A DNA stretch of 8,556 bases from CAYNFT01 sp964396535 (GTDB taxonomy: Bacteria; Chloroflexota; Dehalococcoidia; Dehalococcoidales; UBA2162). Positions 1-5,693 of this stretch are shown one piece after another (positions within the stretch are counted from its first letter, which is position 1; the number at the start of each line of letters is the position of its first letter). The stretch lies in assembly GCA_964396535.1 (NCBI GenBank), contig CAYNFT010000084.1, forward strand, positions 1 through 8,556, given 5' to 3'. The translations under genes were made by a program, and so were the position numbers. The notes under the pieces were generated by a model. The model ran no database searches, was not told where the DNA came from, and saw nothing but the letters and a program-made list of their open reading frames with translations.

Positions 1-25
1 AGGGGAAGGGGGAAAGAGATTTCTT

Positions 26-46
26 AAGAGGGGCTTCGCCCCTCTT
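26..46. repeat. Perfect 9-bp hairpin, GGGGCTTCGCCCC core
   Basis: Arms 26-34 and 38-46 are perfectly complementary around a three-base loop. A second hairpin with the same core but a shorter stem (70-75/79-84) follows. For the minus-strand operon ending at 177 these are the first strong hairpins downstream, so they could end transcription or protect the 3' end of the mRNA. Neither is followed by a clear T-run in the minus direction, so I do not call them intrinsic terminators. Confidence 0.6.
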
Positions 47-106
47 TAACTCCCCGTTGCTTTTATTTAAGGGGCTTCGCCCCTCTAGCTCTCCTTTCGT
101 GTCTCT

Positions 107-132
107 CTACTTCGAAGGAGGGGAGGAAGTAG
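107..132. repeat. Imperfect-loop inverted repeat downstream of the operon
   Basis: CTACTTC at 107-113 pairs with GAAGTAG at 126-132, a 7-bp stem with a 12-base loop. It lies about 45 bp past the DUF71 stop codon, at the degraded end of the left repeat element. It may be a remnant of the element's terminal repeat or an RNA hairpin. There is no T-run after it in either direction. Confidence 0.35.
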
Positions 133-176
133 TTATATGAGAGAGGCTTCACCTTTCTAAAACTCCCGTTTGGTAA

Positions 177-854
177 TTACTTAGTCTTTAACTCGCTCTT
201 TACAATCTCCAAAAACCAGTAGCCATTATTAAATTTATGGTCGGTTTCCAGAATTTCCACCCTCTGTTTGAATAGAGGTCCATCAGTAACAAGGGTATGA
301 TACTCCCCGGCTTCACCACAAGGTGTGACTTCCTTCGTCTTTGCCAGTTCAGACAGATAGGCCAGAAAATCCAAATCCACCTTTTTCCCCAGCCATTCTT
401 CACCAAACAGGTCAGCCTTAACCACAACAATAATTGCCTCAAATCCCAGCCCTATAAAATCGCTGAGTATCTTCTCCTGAGATAACCCCCAAAGGGGGAG
501 GTGGGGTATAATGTCTGCCTGCCGGCATGTCCGCTCGACCCACTCTCTGTGCTCATCAAGGTCAATATCACCAAAGACACCACCCTCTATCCCCTCCTTC
601 TTGAGGTCGAGGATGACATTGTTAAAGTCAGTCTCATAAGTAGGCATTGTTGACCGTCTCTGAACCAGTGGAATTCCTATTGCCTGCGACTGTTTCTTCA
701 GTAAATCAGTAGAAAACCGATGAATCCACGACCACCTGCCATCCTCATCCATCATGTTTACTAAATAGCGCACTTCCAGACCGCTCTGAGCTGCCTGATA
801 GCAGGCAAAGCAACTATCTTTTCCACCACTCCACGAAGTAAAAACCTGCTTCAT
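177..854 (-). CDS. DUF71/COG2102 (Dph6-like) ATP-pyrophosphatase-type enzyme, probable B12-salvage subfamily
   Basis: A 225-residue protein of the DUF71/COG2102 family, whose archaeal and eukaryotic members (Dph6) are diphthine-ammonia ligases. These use ATP to adenylate a carboxylate and then amidate it. The N-terminal PP-loop SGGKDS (residues 9-14) binds ATP. The family's second signature is also present: GDID at 95-98, E101-H102, the PLW motif near 120-122, and C-terminal GEAGEYHT (180-187) followed by DGPLF. Bacteria lack diphthamide, so that role is unlikely here. Published comparative genomics of DUF71/COG2102 proposed a bacterial subgroup acting in B12 salvage, and this gene's place as last in a cobT-cobS-phosphatase operon fits that. 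ATG at 854 follows the DUF998 stop by 1 nt, with a GGGAG ribosome-binding site about 8 nt upstream. Length is normal. The family is certain; the substrate is unknown. Confidence 0.9.
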   Translation of the reverse strand: MKQVFTSWSGGKDSCFACYQAAQSGLEVRYLVNMMDEDGRWSWIHRFSTDLLKKQSQAIGIPLVQRRSTMPTYETDFNNVILDLKKEGIEGGVFGDIDLDEHREWVERTCRQADIIPHLPLWGLSQEKILSDFIGLGFEAIIVVVKADLFGEEWLGKKVDLDFLAYLSELAKTKEVTPCGEAGEYHTLVTDGPLFKQRVEILETDHKFNNGYWFLEIVKSELKTK

Positions 855-855
855 G

Positions 856-1461
856 CTATAACTCCCGTTTCACATCGACCGGGCTTGAACTTACCAACAA
901 CATAATGCTAAAGACTATTGTCCATAATGACCAGGGCAAGCAAAAAAGTAGCTGTGGGATAGCACCACCACTCCATGTCCAAGGTATTTGCCAGAAAGCA
1001 ATGATGAGAATACCAGCGATAAAGCTCAATAAACCCCATTTCAACTGTGATGCGGATATTGCTGCAGCACCAACGAGGAGAAGAGCCACGATAATGAAGA
1101 GACAGGAGACTACCGAAGCCACGTCATGCGGCAGGTCGATAGACCGCGGGAAGATACCCAGGGCAAAAATGGCTACTGAACTGATAATGAGACTGATAAC
1201 ACCAAACTGCCCCAGTCGGCTTAACAGGAGATTCTTCCTCAGACCGATGGCAAAGATAAGGCTGAAGATTCCTGTTAAAATAAGTCCCCAGTTAAACACT
1301 GCCGTTAGAGAACCTTCGACGCCGAGAACACTGATATTGTGTTCCGTCCAGCTGAACCATGGAGAATTATAGGTTACAACCAACAGCATGGTAAGAGCTA
1401 TAAGCTGGGAGGTTATGCCACAGGCTCCCGCAATCTTTCTCAGCAAGGTGCCTATCCCCAT
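856..1461 (-). CDS. DUF998 family six-helix membrane protein
   Basis: A 201-residue integral membrane protein with about six hydrophobic helices (roughly residues 10-30, 53-73, 83-104, 113-136, 141-160 and 168-191). The SWTEHNISVLGV stretch (37-48), the following FNWGLI (56-61), and GIFP (102-105) with a nearby His111 are the hallmark of DUF998, a family with no established biochemical function. The EHN and Pro/His loops at the membrane face are the obvious candidates for a functional site. ATG at 1461 comes 1 nt after the stop codon of the phosphatase gene; there is no strong ribosome-binding site, so translation is probably coupled. Its position between CobC-like and DUF71 genes, downstream of membrane-embedded CobS, suggests a role in corrinoid salvage or a scaffold for it, but this is inference from context only. 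Confidence 0.85.
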   Translation of the reverse strand: MGIGTLLRKIAGACGITSQLIALTMLLVVTYNSPWFSWTEHNISVLGVEGSLTAVFNWGLILTGIFSLIFAIGLRKNLLLSRLGQFGVISLIISSVAIFALGIFPRSIDLPHDVASVVSCLFIIVALLLVGAAAISASQLKWGLLSFIAGILIIAFWQIPWTWSGGAIPQLLFCLPWSLWTIVFSIMLLVSSSPVDVKREL

Positions 1462-1462
1462 A

Positions 1463-2077
1463 TCAATCTGTCTCTTTTAAATGAGAGGTATCATTTAACA
1501 GGCTTAATATCACCCTTCGCGGGTATGTTTCAATTATACTCAACGAAGCATTATCGAAGCGAATCTGTGGCCAGTGACCCTGGTCTATACCTAATAAATC
1601 GCATACCAGCACCTTTAACACCCCACCATGCGAAACAACGAGGATTGTCTGCTCTTCTGCGTGTTTCTTCAGTCTTTCCAGAAACTTAATCGACCGCTCT
1701 ATAAACTCCTTAAAACTCTCCCCGCCGGGAAAGCTCAGCTTCAGACTAAAGTTAGTAATCGATTCAGCCAGCTCAGGATAATGGCGACCAATCTCCTCAA
1801 AGGTCAAACCCTCAATATCACCATAGTTAATTTCCCTCAACTCAGGGCAGGTTACAATGTCCACTTCATGTCCGGAAGATACAACCTCGGCTGTAACTAT
1901 AGCTCGTTTTAGGTCACTGCAATAAACAGCAGCAATCTTCTCATTTGCCAGACGTTCACGTAACATCTCAACCTGCTTATAGCCCGCCGCATTTAACTCG
2001 ACATCACTATACCCGGCAAACCTCCGATTACTATTGTGTTCGGTAACACCGTGTCTCACCAGAAGCAATCTAGACAA
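1463..2077 (-). CDS. cobC: CobC-like histidine phosphatase (alpha-ribazole phosphatase)
   Basis: A 204-residue member of the histidine phosphatase (phosphoglycerate mutase-like) superfamily. The N-terminal LVRHG places the phospho-accepting His9 next to Arg8. Arg58 in the SDLKRA segment, Glu82 in ELREINYGDIEG (likely proton donor) and His150 in VVSHGG complete the usual catalytic pocket. The C-terminal LNDTSHL is frequent in CobC-type members. In cobalamin assembly this enzyme removes the phosphate from alpha-ribazole-phosphate or from adenosylcobalamin-5'-phosphate. The superfamily is broad, but its position directly after cobT and cobS makes the CobC role likely. The start is TTG at 2077, chosen because an AGGAGGG ribosome-binding site lies at 2082-2088 and because it starts the family's N-terminal beta strand. 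The gap to the cobS stop is 18 nt. Confidence 0.88.
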   Translation of the reverse strand: MSRLLLVRHGVTEHNSNRRFAGYSDVELNAAGYKQVEMLRERLANEKIAAVYCSDLKRAIVTAEVVSSGHEVDIVTCPELREINYGDIEGLTFEEIGRHYPELAESITNFSLKLSFPGGESFKEFIERSIKFLERLKKHAEEQTILVVSHGGVLKVLVCDLLGIDQGHWPQIRFDNASLSIIETYPRRVILSLLNDTSHLKETD

Positions 2078-2081
2078 ATAT

Positions 2082-2088
2082 CCCTCCT
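2082..2088 (-). promoter_or_regulatory. Strong Shine-Dalgarno supporting a TTG start of cobC
   Basis: AGGAGGG on the minus strand, 4-5 nt before TTG at 2077-2075. It decides the start of the phosphatase gene: there is no ATG between it and the conserved RHG motif. A strong site with a weak start codon suggests translation is tuned separately from cobS. Confidence 0.75.
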
Positions 2089-2095
2089 AACTAGG

Positions 2096-2869
2096 TCAAA
2101 CAAGCCAATGGTTGTGAGCCAGCAGGCAAACAAGAATGAGAACACCAACCTCAGCCACCTCGTTGATAGCTCCGTAGGTATCGCCAGTAAGCCCGGAAAA
2201 CTTCCGTTTGAGATAGGCTGCCACGATTACTATTATAACCCAGATGCCAAATGTTATGGCCAGGCCTGCCAGATAAAAATAGGCTAAATCGGCAAGCCAG
2301 GCTAAACCAGTGGCTAACATTAGGATTATAACTGTGGCTATAGTAAATCTTTGCCAGCTTGCACCCTGCTTGAATGCCTTTCCCAGACCTTCCGGTCTGG
2401 CATAGGGATAAGCAAAAATAGCATAGACCATCGCCCAGCGACTGACCACCGGCATAAGCACCAGGGTCATCATCAGTAAAGCCTCAGGTACGCTATTTAG
2501 TGAAACATATTTAAGTAGCAGCAGCAAAACGGCACCAACAATGCCAAAGGCACCAGCCCGACTATCACGCATTACCTCCCACCTATCTTCAACCGTCTTG
2601 TGGCCAGCTATGCCATCGCAGGTATCAACAAAGCCATCAAGGTGCAGGGCGCCAGTAATTATCACGAGAGAAACAAGCAACAGCCCATTAGTTATCGCTG
2701 AAGGCAAAAAGAGATTCAAAAGCCAGTTTAAACCGGCCAGGATGAGGCCAATAATAAGACCGACAACGGGGAAATAAACTACGGAGTGTCCAACTTCTTC
2801 CGGGCTTTCCTCACGCCGGGGAAGGAGGGGAATAATGGTCAGGAACCTGAGGGCGGCTAAGAAACTCAA
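2096..2869 (-). CDS. cobS: Adenosylcobinamide-GDP ribazoletransferase (cobalamin synthase) CobS
   Basis: A 257-residue polytopic membrane enzyme that joins adenosylcobinamide-GDP to alpha-ribazole (or its phosphate), closing the lower loop of cobalamin. It has the typical CobS layout: a short N-terminal LRFLTIIPL segment, GHSVVYFPVVGLIIG (27-41), the metal-binding HLDGFVDTCDG motif (76-86), MRDSRAGAFG (100-109), several hydrophobic helices, and the C-terminal GLTGDTYGAINEVAE motif. Length is normal for the family. The start is TTG at 2869; it overlaps the cobT stop by 4 nt (TTGA), and a ribosome-binding AAAGGAG lies inside the cobT 3' end at 2882-2888. This is the classic arrangement for translational coupling. 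No catalytic motif is missing. Confidence 0.95.
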   Translation of the reverse strand: MSFLAALRFLTIIPLLPRREESPEEVGHSVVYFPVVGLIIGLILAGLNWLLNLFLPSAITNGLLLVSLVIITGALHLDGFVDTCDGIAGHKTVEDRWEVMRDSRAGAFGIVGAVLLLLLKYVSLNSVPEALLMMTLVLMPVVSRWAMVYAIFAYPYARPEGLGKAFKQGASWQRFTIATVIILMLATGLAWLADLAYFYLAGLAITFGIWVIIVIVAAYLKRKFSGLTGDTYGAINEVAEVGVLILVCLLAHNHWLV

Positions 2870-3936
2870 CTATCTAGCTCGCTCCTTTCCGATACTCCAG
2901 CTTCAGCAAAGGTGGACATCTCAGCCAGAACCCTGGTGGCGGTTTCACTCAGAAATATCCCCAGAGCAGCCCCCGTCCCTTCACCCAAACGCATGTCCAG
3001 CTCTAACAAGGGCTTGAGTCCCAGATGCTTAAGTAGCACCTTATGGCCAACTTCAGCGGAAAGATGAGCGGCAATGAGAAAGTTCTTCATTCTTGGTGAC
3101 AGTGCTGTAGCAATTAAGGCAGCTGCCCCGGAGATGAAGCCATCGATAACCACCGGGATTCGGTGAGCCGCCGCTGCCAGCATCACCCCAGCCAACCCCC
3201 CAATCTCAAAGCCGCCCACCTTTGCCAGCACCTCCAGAGGCTTCTTAGGTTCGGGATGGTTCACTGCCAGAGCCCTATTTACTACTTCAATTTTATGGGC
3301 TAACTGCTCATCAGTTATGCCGGTGCCTCTACCAGTCACCTCAGCCGCCGGTCTCCCCGTCATAACGGCGCAGATAGCGCTACTGGGAGTGGTATTACCG
3401 ATGCCCATATCACCGGTACCCACTATATCCAGACCTTTAGCTACCTCATTGTTCACTATTTCAACCCCGGTTTCGATTGCCTTGACTGCCTGTTCTCTGG
3501 TCATAGCTGGACCTAGAGCTATATTCTGAGTCCCGGAGGCAACTTTCTTGGATAGAATTTGAGGATGGGCTTCCATCTTACTGGCTACCCCCACGTCAAC
3601 CACGATAATCCGTGCGCCCACCTGGCGGGCGATGACATTGATTCCAGCCCCACCACGGAGGAAATTATCAACCATCTGGGCAGTAACCTCTTGAGGCCAG
3701 TTACCCACCCCTTCAGCCACCACTCCGTGGTCTCCAGCCATGGTAATAACAGCCTTGTGCCTGAGCTGAGGTATCGGCTTACCCTGAATACCAGCCAGTT
3801 GAACTGATAATTCCTCAAGCCTGCCCAGGCTGCCCTGCGGCTTGGTCAACAAGTCCTGCCTGGCTAGGGCTTCAGCCATGGCTTTTTTATCCAGAGCCTT
3901 TATCATTTTAATTGTGTTAGATAGAAGTTCAGTCAT
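2866..3936 (-). CDS. cobT: Nicotinate-nucleotide--dimethylbenzimidazole phosphoribosyltransferase CobT
   Basis: A 356-residue soluble enzyme that transfers phosphoribose from nicotinate mononucleotide to a lower-ligand base such as 5,6-dimethylbenzimidazole, giving the alpha-ribazole-phosphate used by CobS. Visible family motifs in order: KPQGSLGRLE (32-41), AGDHGV (67-72), GTGDMGIGNTTPSSA (173-187), GRGTGI (202-207), GGFEIGGLAG (241-250), IDGFISGAAAL (264-274), SAEVGH (293-298) and RLGEGTGA (316-323), whose Glu319 matches the known catalytic glutamate. Length is typical. ATG at 3936 is preceded by GGGGAT; no stronger start is seen. It is the first gene of the five-gene minus-strand operon. 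Its upstream region carries no cobalamin riboswitch that I can recognise. The specificity for dimethylbenzimidazole rather than another base cannot be read from the sequence. Confidence 0.96.
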   Translation of the reverse strand: MTELLSNTIKMIKALDKKAMAEALARQDLLTKPQGSLGRLEELSVQLAGIQGKPIPQLRHKAVITMAGDHGVVAEGVGNWPQEVTAQMVDNFLRGGAGINVIARQVGARIIVVDVGVASKMEAHPQILSKKVASGTQNIALGPAMTREQAVKAIETGVEIVNNEVAKGLDIVGTGDMGIGNTTPSSAICAVMTGRPAAEVTGRGTGITDEQLAHKIEVVNRALAVNHPEPKKPLEVLAKVGGFEIGGLAGVMLAAAAHRIPVVIDGFISGAAALIATALSPRMKNFLIAAHLSAEVGHKVLLKHLGLKPLLELDMRLGEGTGAALGIFLSETATRVLAEMSTFAEAGVSERSELDS

Positions 3937-4161
3937 CTATATCCCCATAGCAGATATTATCTTAGTCCTCCCGTCCTCATCACAGCTTCAAATCAAGTTC
4001 AATTCTTCTTGAGGAATTTGTTATTCCTTTACTCTCGCGGTAGCCTGTCAAATTTATTCAACTAATCTTAACGTCTCACCTGTTCTTTGTCTACCACACG
4101 AGGTAATAGCGGTAAGACAGTATCGAGATTGTTTATCAACCTCACCCCCTTGATTTGTATA
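3937..4161. other. Intergenic leader region of the cobT operon
   Basis: Non-coding stretch between the cobT start and the MITE-like element. It must hold the promoter of the minus-strand operon, unless transcription enters from beyond the element. A perfect -35 hexamer TTGACA lies on the minus strand at 4046-4051, but no good -10 follows at 16-18 nt. I see no B12 box or other riboswitch-like core, no tRNA and no open reading frame of note. Confidence 0.5.
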
Positions 4162-4332
4162 ACCCCATCCCCCTTTATCCCCCTTCCCCTACCGTAAAAT
4201 AGTCACAAGGAGAGTCTAAGAGGGCGAAACCCCTTAAATAAAAAGTAAGGGGAGTTAGTGAGGGGCGAAGCCCCTCTTAAGAAATCTCTTTCCCCCTTCC
4301 CTTGTTAAGGGAAGGGGGTCAGGGGGATAGGT
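4162..4332. mobile_element. Complete MITE-like element with terminal inverted repeats and TA flanks
   Basis: A 171-bp non-coding element. Its left end (ACCCCATCCCCCTTTAT then CCCCCTTCCC at 4179-4188) is repeated inverted at its right end (complement of 4309-4332: ACCTATCCCCCTGA then CCCCCTTCCC), an imperfect terminal repeat of about 27 bp. Both ends are flanked by the dinucleotide TA (4160-4161 and 4333-4334), the target duplication expected of IS630/Tc1-mariner-type elements. The interior has a GGGGCGAAGCCCC hairpin and shares about 97 bp with the opposite-orientation copy at 1-96. There is no transposase, so any movement would need help in trans. The two-base flank alone is weak evidence, but the terminal repeats plus a second copy make the element call reasonable. 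Confidence 0.65.
4292..4318. repeat. Perfect 12-bp hairpin at the element's right end
   Basis: CCCCCTTCCCTT (4292-4303) and AAGGGAAGGGGG (4307-4318) are perfectly complementary around the 3-nt loop GTT. The same decamer CCCCCTTCCC occurs a third time at 4179-4188, so the arm at 4307-4318 can pair locally or with the far end of the element. It is not followed by a T-run in either direction, so it is not a classical terminator. Confidence 0.8.
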
Positions 4333-4358
4333 TATTAAACAACCTCTAGCATTCGGGA

Positions 4359-4386
4359 TTGACAATAGTGCTACTATGGCTACAAT
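4359..4386 (+). promoter_or_regulatory. Sigma70-type promoter for the CoA transferase gene
   Basis: A perfect -35 TTGACA (4359-4364), a 16-bp spacer and -10 TACAAT (4381-4386, 5 of 6 consensus). This predicts a transcript start near 4393 and a leader of about 85 nt. A small palindrome ACAA-TTAG-TTGT (4382-4393) overlaps the -10 and the start point and could be an operator; its partner regulator is unknown. A second TATAAT at 4432-4437 lacks a matching -35. Confidence 0.65.
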
Positions 4387-4451
4387 TAGTTGTAGTTGGT
4401 TGTGAACTCGTAATAGTTAATAGGGGTGTTTTATAATGCAGACTAAGCAAA

Positions 4452-4477
4452 GGAGATAGAGAAGGGAGATAGAGAAG
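4452..4477 (+). repeat. Perfect 13-bp tandem duplication of the ribosome-binding region
   Basis: GGAGATAGAGAAG occurs twice head to tail (4452-4464 and 4465-4477), ending directly at ATG 4478. The upstream unit carries AGGAGAT too far from the start to serve it well; the downstream unit places GGGAG (4464-4468) 9 nt from the ATG, which is the functional site. The region upstream is closed by an in-frame TAG at 4457, fixing the start. Confidence 0.85.
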
Positions 4478-5689
4478 ATGGAAGGTCCGCTTTCCGGCAT
4501 AAGAGTACTGGCTATCGAAAACTACCTGGCAGGCCCGGTTGCCTCAATGACAATGGGCGATTTGGGGGCAGAAGTAATCAAGATTGAACCCGAAGAGGGC
4601 GATAAGAGCCGGCTTACCGTTGGGCCAAATCATAAAGGTGAGTCCAATCACTATTTAAGCTGGAACCGCAATAAGAAGAGTGTAGTCCTAGACGTCAGGA
4701 CGCCCTCAGGCAAGGAAGCTCTCTATGACCTGGTCAAGGTATCAGATGTGGTTATAAATAACTTCAGGCCCGGGGCAATGGAAAGAATAGGCGCTGACCA
4801 TGAGACACTCAAAAAGATTAACCCCAGGATAATCAGTGTCAATCTTAGCGGTATGGGACCTTCGGGACCCTACAGGGACCTGCCCGTGGTTGATAGTATC
4901 GCCGCCGGACTCAGCGGCCTGTTGAGCGTTACGGGAGAACCTGATGGACGCCCGGTAAGACCCGGGCCAGCCGTTTGTGACATCACCTGCGCTTTATATG
5001 GAGTTATCGCCACCATCAGTGCTCTTTACCAACGCGACAGAACCGGAGTAGGACAGAACATAGATGTCCCACTGCTGGCAGCAGGAGTAGCCCTCATGGG
5101 CTACCACATCAGCTATTATACCTGTTCCGGAGAAGTACCAAAGCCGCTGGGCTCAGGGTACCCATTCACCGCCCCCTTTGGAGCCTACAGGACAAAGGAT
5201 AGCTGGATTGTCCTGGGTCCGTGCTGGCCCAGAATAGCCTATGCCATCGGCGCTGAATGGTTAATTGATGACCCGAGGTTTGCCCAAACCGAGGACAGAC
5301 TCAAGAACAGGTTGGAACTTGATAAAGAAATAGAAAAGTACTTCCTCCAGGCAACAACCGAGGAGTGGTTAACAATCTTACGGATGAAGGACATAATATC
5401 AGGACCGTTGCAGACCGTAGACCAGACAACAGAAGACCCACAGGTGAACCACCTGAGCATGATACTCAATATTGAACACTCGCTTGGAGGGACAGTACGA
5501 TTAGCAGGTAACCCCGTCATGATGCCATCTTTAAAGGGGGGGCATTTACCCCCACCCACCCTGGGGCAGCACACAAACGAGGTGCTAACCGACATTCTCG
5601 GCTATTCAGAAGACAGGATAAAGAAGATTAGAGAAGAACAGGAATCTCACGCTCAGGAAACAAGAAAGCACGTGCGTAAAGAGAAGTAA
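4478..5689 (+). CDS. Class III (CaiB/BaiF family) CoA transferase
   Basis: A 403-residue family III CoA transferase, which moves CoA between carboxylic acids through an aspartyl-CoA intermediate. It opens with PLSGIRVLAIENYLAGP and GDLGAEVIKIEPEEGD (27-42), typical of the CoA-binding Rossmann part. Then come NRNKKSVVLD (63-72), VINNFRPGAMERIG (92-105), GPSGPY (127-132) and the GPAVCDIT segment, where Asp168 aligns with the catalytic aspartate of formyl-CoA transferase. RTGVGQNIDVPLL (188-200) and a C-terminal PPPTLGQHTNEVL (358-370) finish the family pattern. Length is normal. The substrate cannot be deduced; family members act on formate/oxalate, carnitine, bile acids, aromatic succinates and others. 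It has its own promoter, is divergent from cobT and ends 4 bp from the convergent flavoprotein gene, so it appears to be a single-gene unit. The last residues (390-403) are charged and look like a non-conserved tail. Confidence 0.93.
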   Translation: MEGPLSGIRVLAIENYLAGPVASMTMGDLGAEVIKIEPEEGDKSRLTVGPNHKGESNHYLSWNRNKKSVVLDVRTPSGKEALYDLVKVSDVVINNFRPGAMERIGADHETLKKINPRIISVNLSGMGPSGPYRDLPVVDSIAAGLSGLLSVTGEPDGRPVRPGPAVCDITCALYGVIATISALYQRDRTGVGQNIDVPLLAAGVALMGYHISYYTCSGEVPKPLGSGYPFTAPFGAYRTKDSWIVLGPCWPRIAYAIGAEWLIDDPRFAQTEDRLKNRLELDKEIEKYFLQATTEEWLTILRMKDIISGPLQTVDQTTEDPQVNHLSMILNIEHSLGGTVRLAGNPVMMPSLKGGHLPPPTLGQHTNEVLTDILGYSEDRIKKIREEQESHAQETRKHVRKEK

Positions 5690-5693
5690 AAAC

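Larger units (their letters stand above)
1..133 (-). mobile_element. Truncated copy of a MITE-like non-coding repeat element
   Basis: Positions 1-96 match the reverse complement of 4207-4303: 3-43 are identical to the complement of 4261-4301, and 44-96 match with scattered substitutions and small gaps. From 97 on, similarity is weak, but both copies end in a G-rich stretch followed by TTATA, so I place the end near 133. The other end lies beyond the window start. It contains two GGGGCTTCGCCCC hairpins. It lies 44 bp beyond the stop codon of the DUF71 gene. No coding potential is seen. The identity between copies is read directly; the label MITE-like is inferred from the complete copy at 4162-4332. 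Confidence 0.65.

Noticed and set aside
26..84. Intrinsic terminators at the GGGGCTTCGCCCC hairpins
   Set aside because: No T-run follows either stem in the minus direction, and the same hairpins belong to a repeat element found elsewhere in the window away from gene ends.
486..510. CCCCCAAAGGGGG palindrome in the DUF71 gene as another repeat copy
   Set aside because: It encodes the conserved PLWGLS segment of the family, so coding constraint explains it; similarity to the MITE-like element does not extend beyond the G/C runs.
905..1372. 155-residue plus-strand ORF opposite the DUF998 gene
   Set aside because: Antisense shadow: very basic, without recognisable motifs, while the minus strand encodes a clear membrane family with coupled neighbours.
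3585..3818. Possible 77-residue ORF on the minus strand within cobT
   Set aside because: It lies in another frame of cobT, whose conserved motifs cover the same bases; the peptide shows no family motif.
4022..4051. Minus-strand promoter for cobT built on TTGACA at 4046-4051
   Set aside because: The -35 is perfect but spacers of 16-18 nt give only GGAATA- or AGGAAT-like -10 sequences, too poor to call.
3937..4161. Cobalamin riboswitch upstream of cobT
   Set aside because: Looked on the minus strand for the B12 box (AGCCACTG-like) and the upstream GGGAA/GGTG core; neither is recognisable. A covariance-model scan would settle it.
4141..4477. CRISPR array or phage attachment site in the repeat-rich intergenic region
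   Set aside because: Repeats are inverted and few, with no regular spacer pattern, no cas genes, integrase or tRNA nearby.
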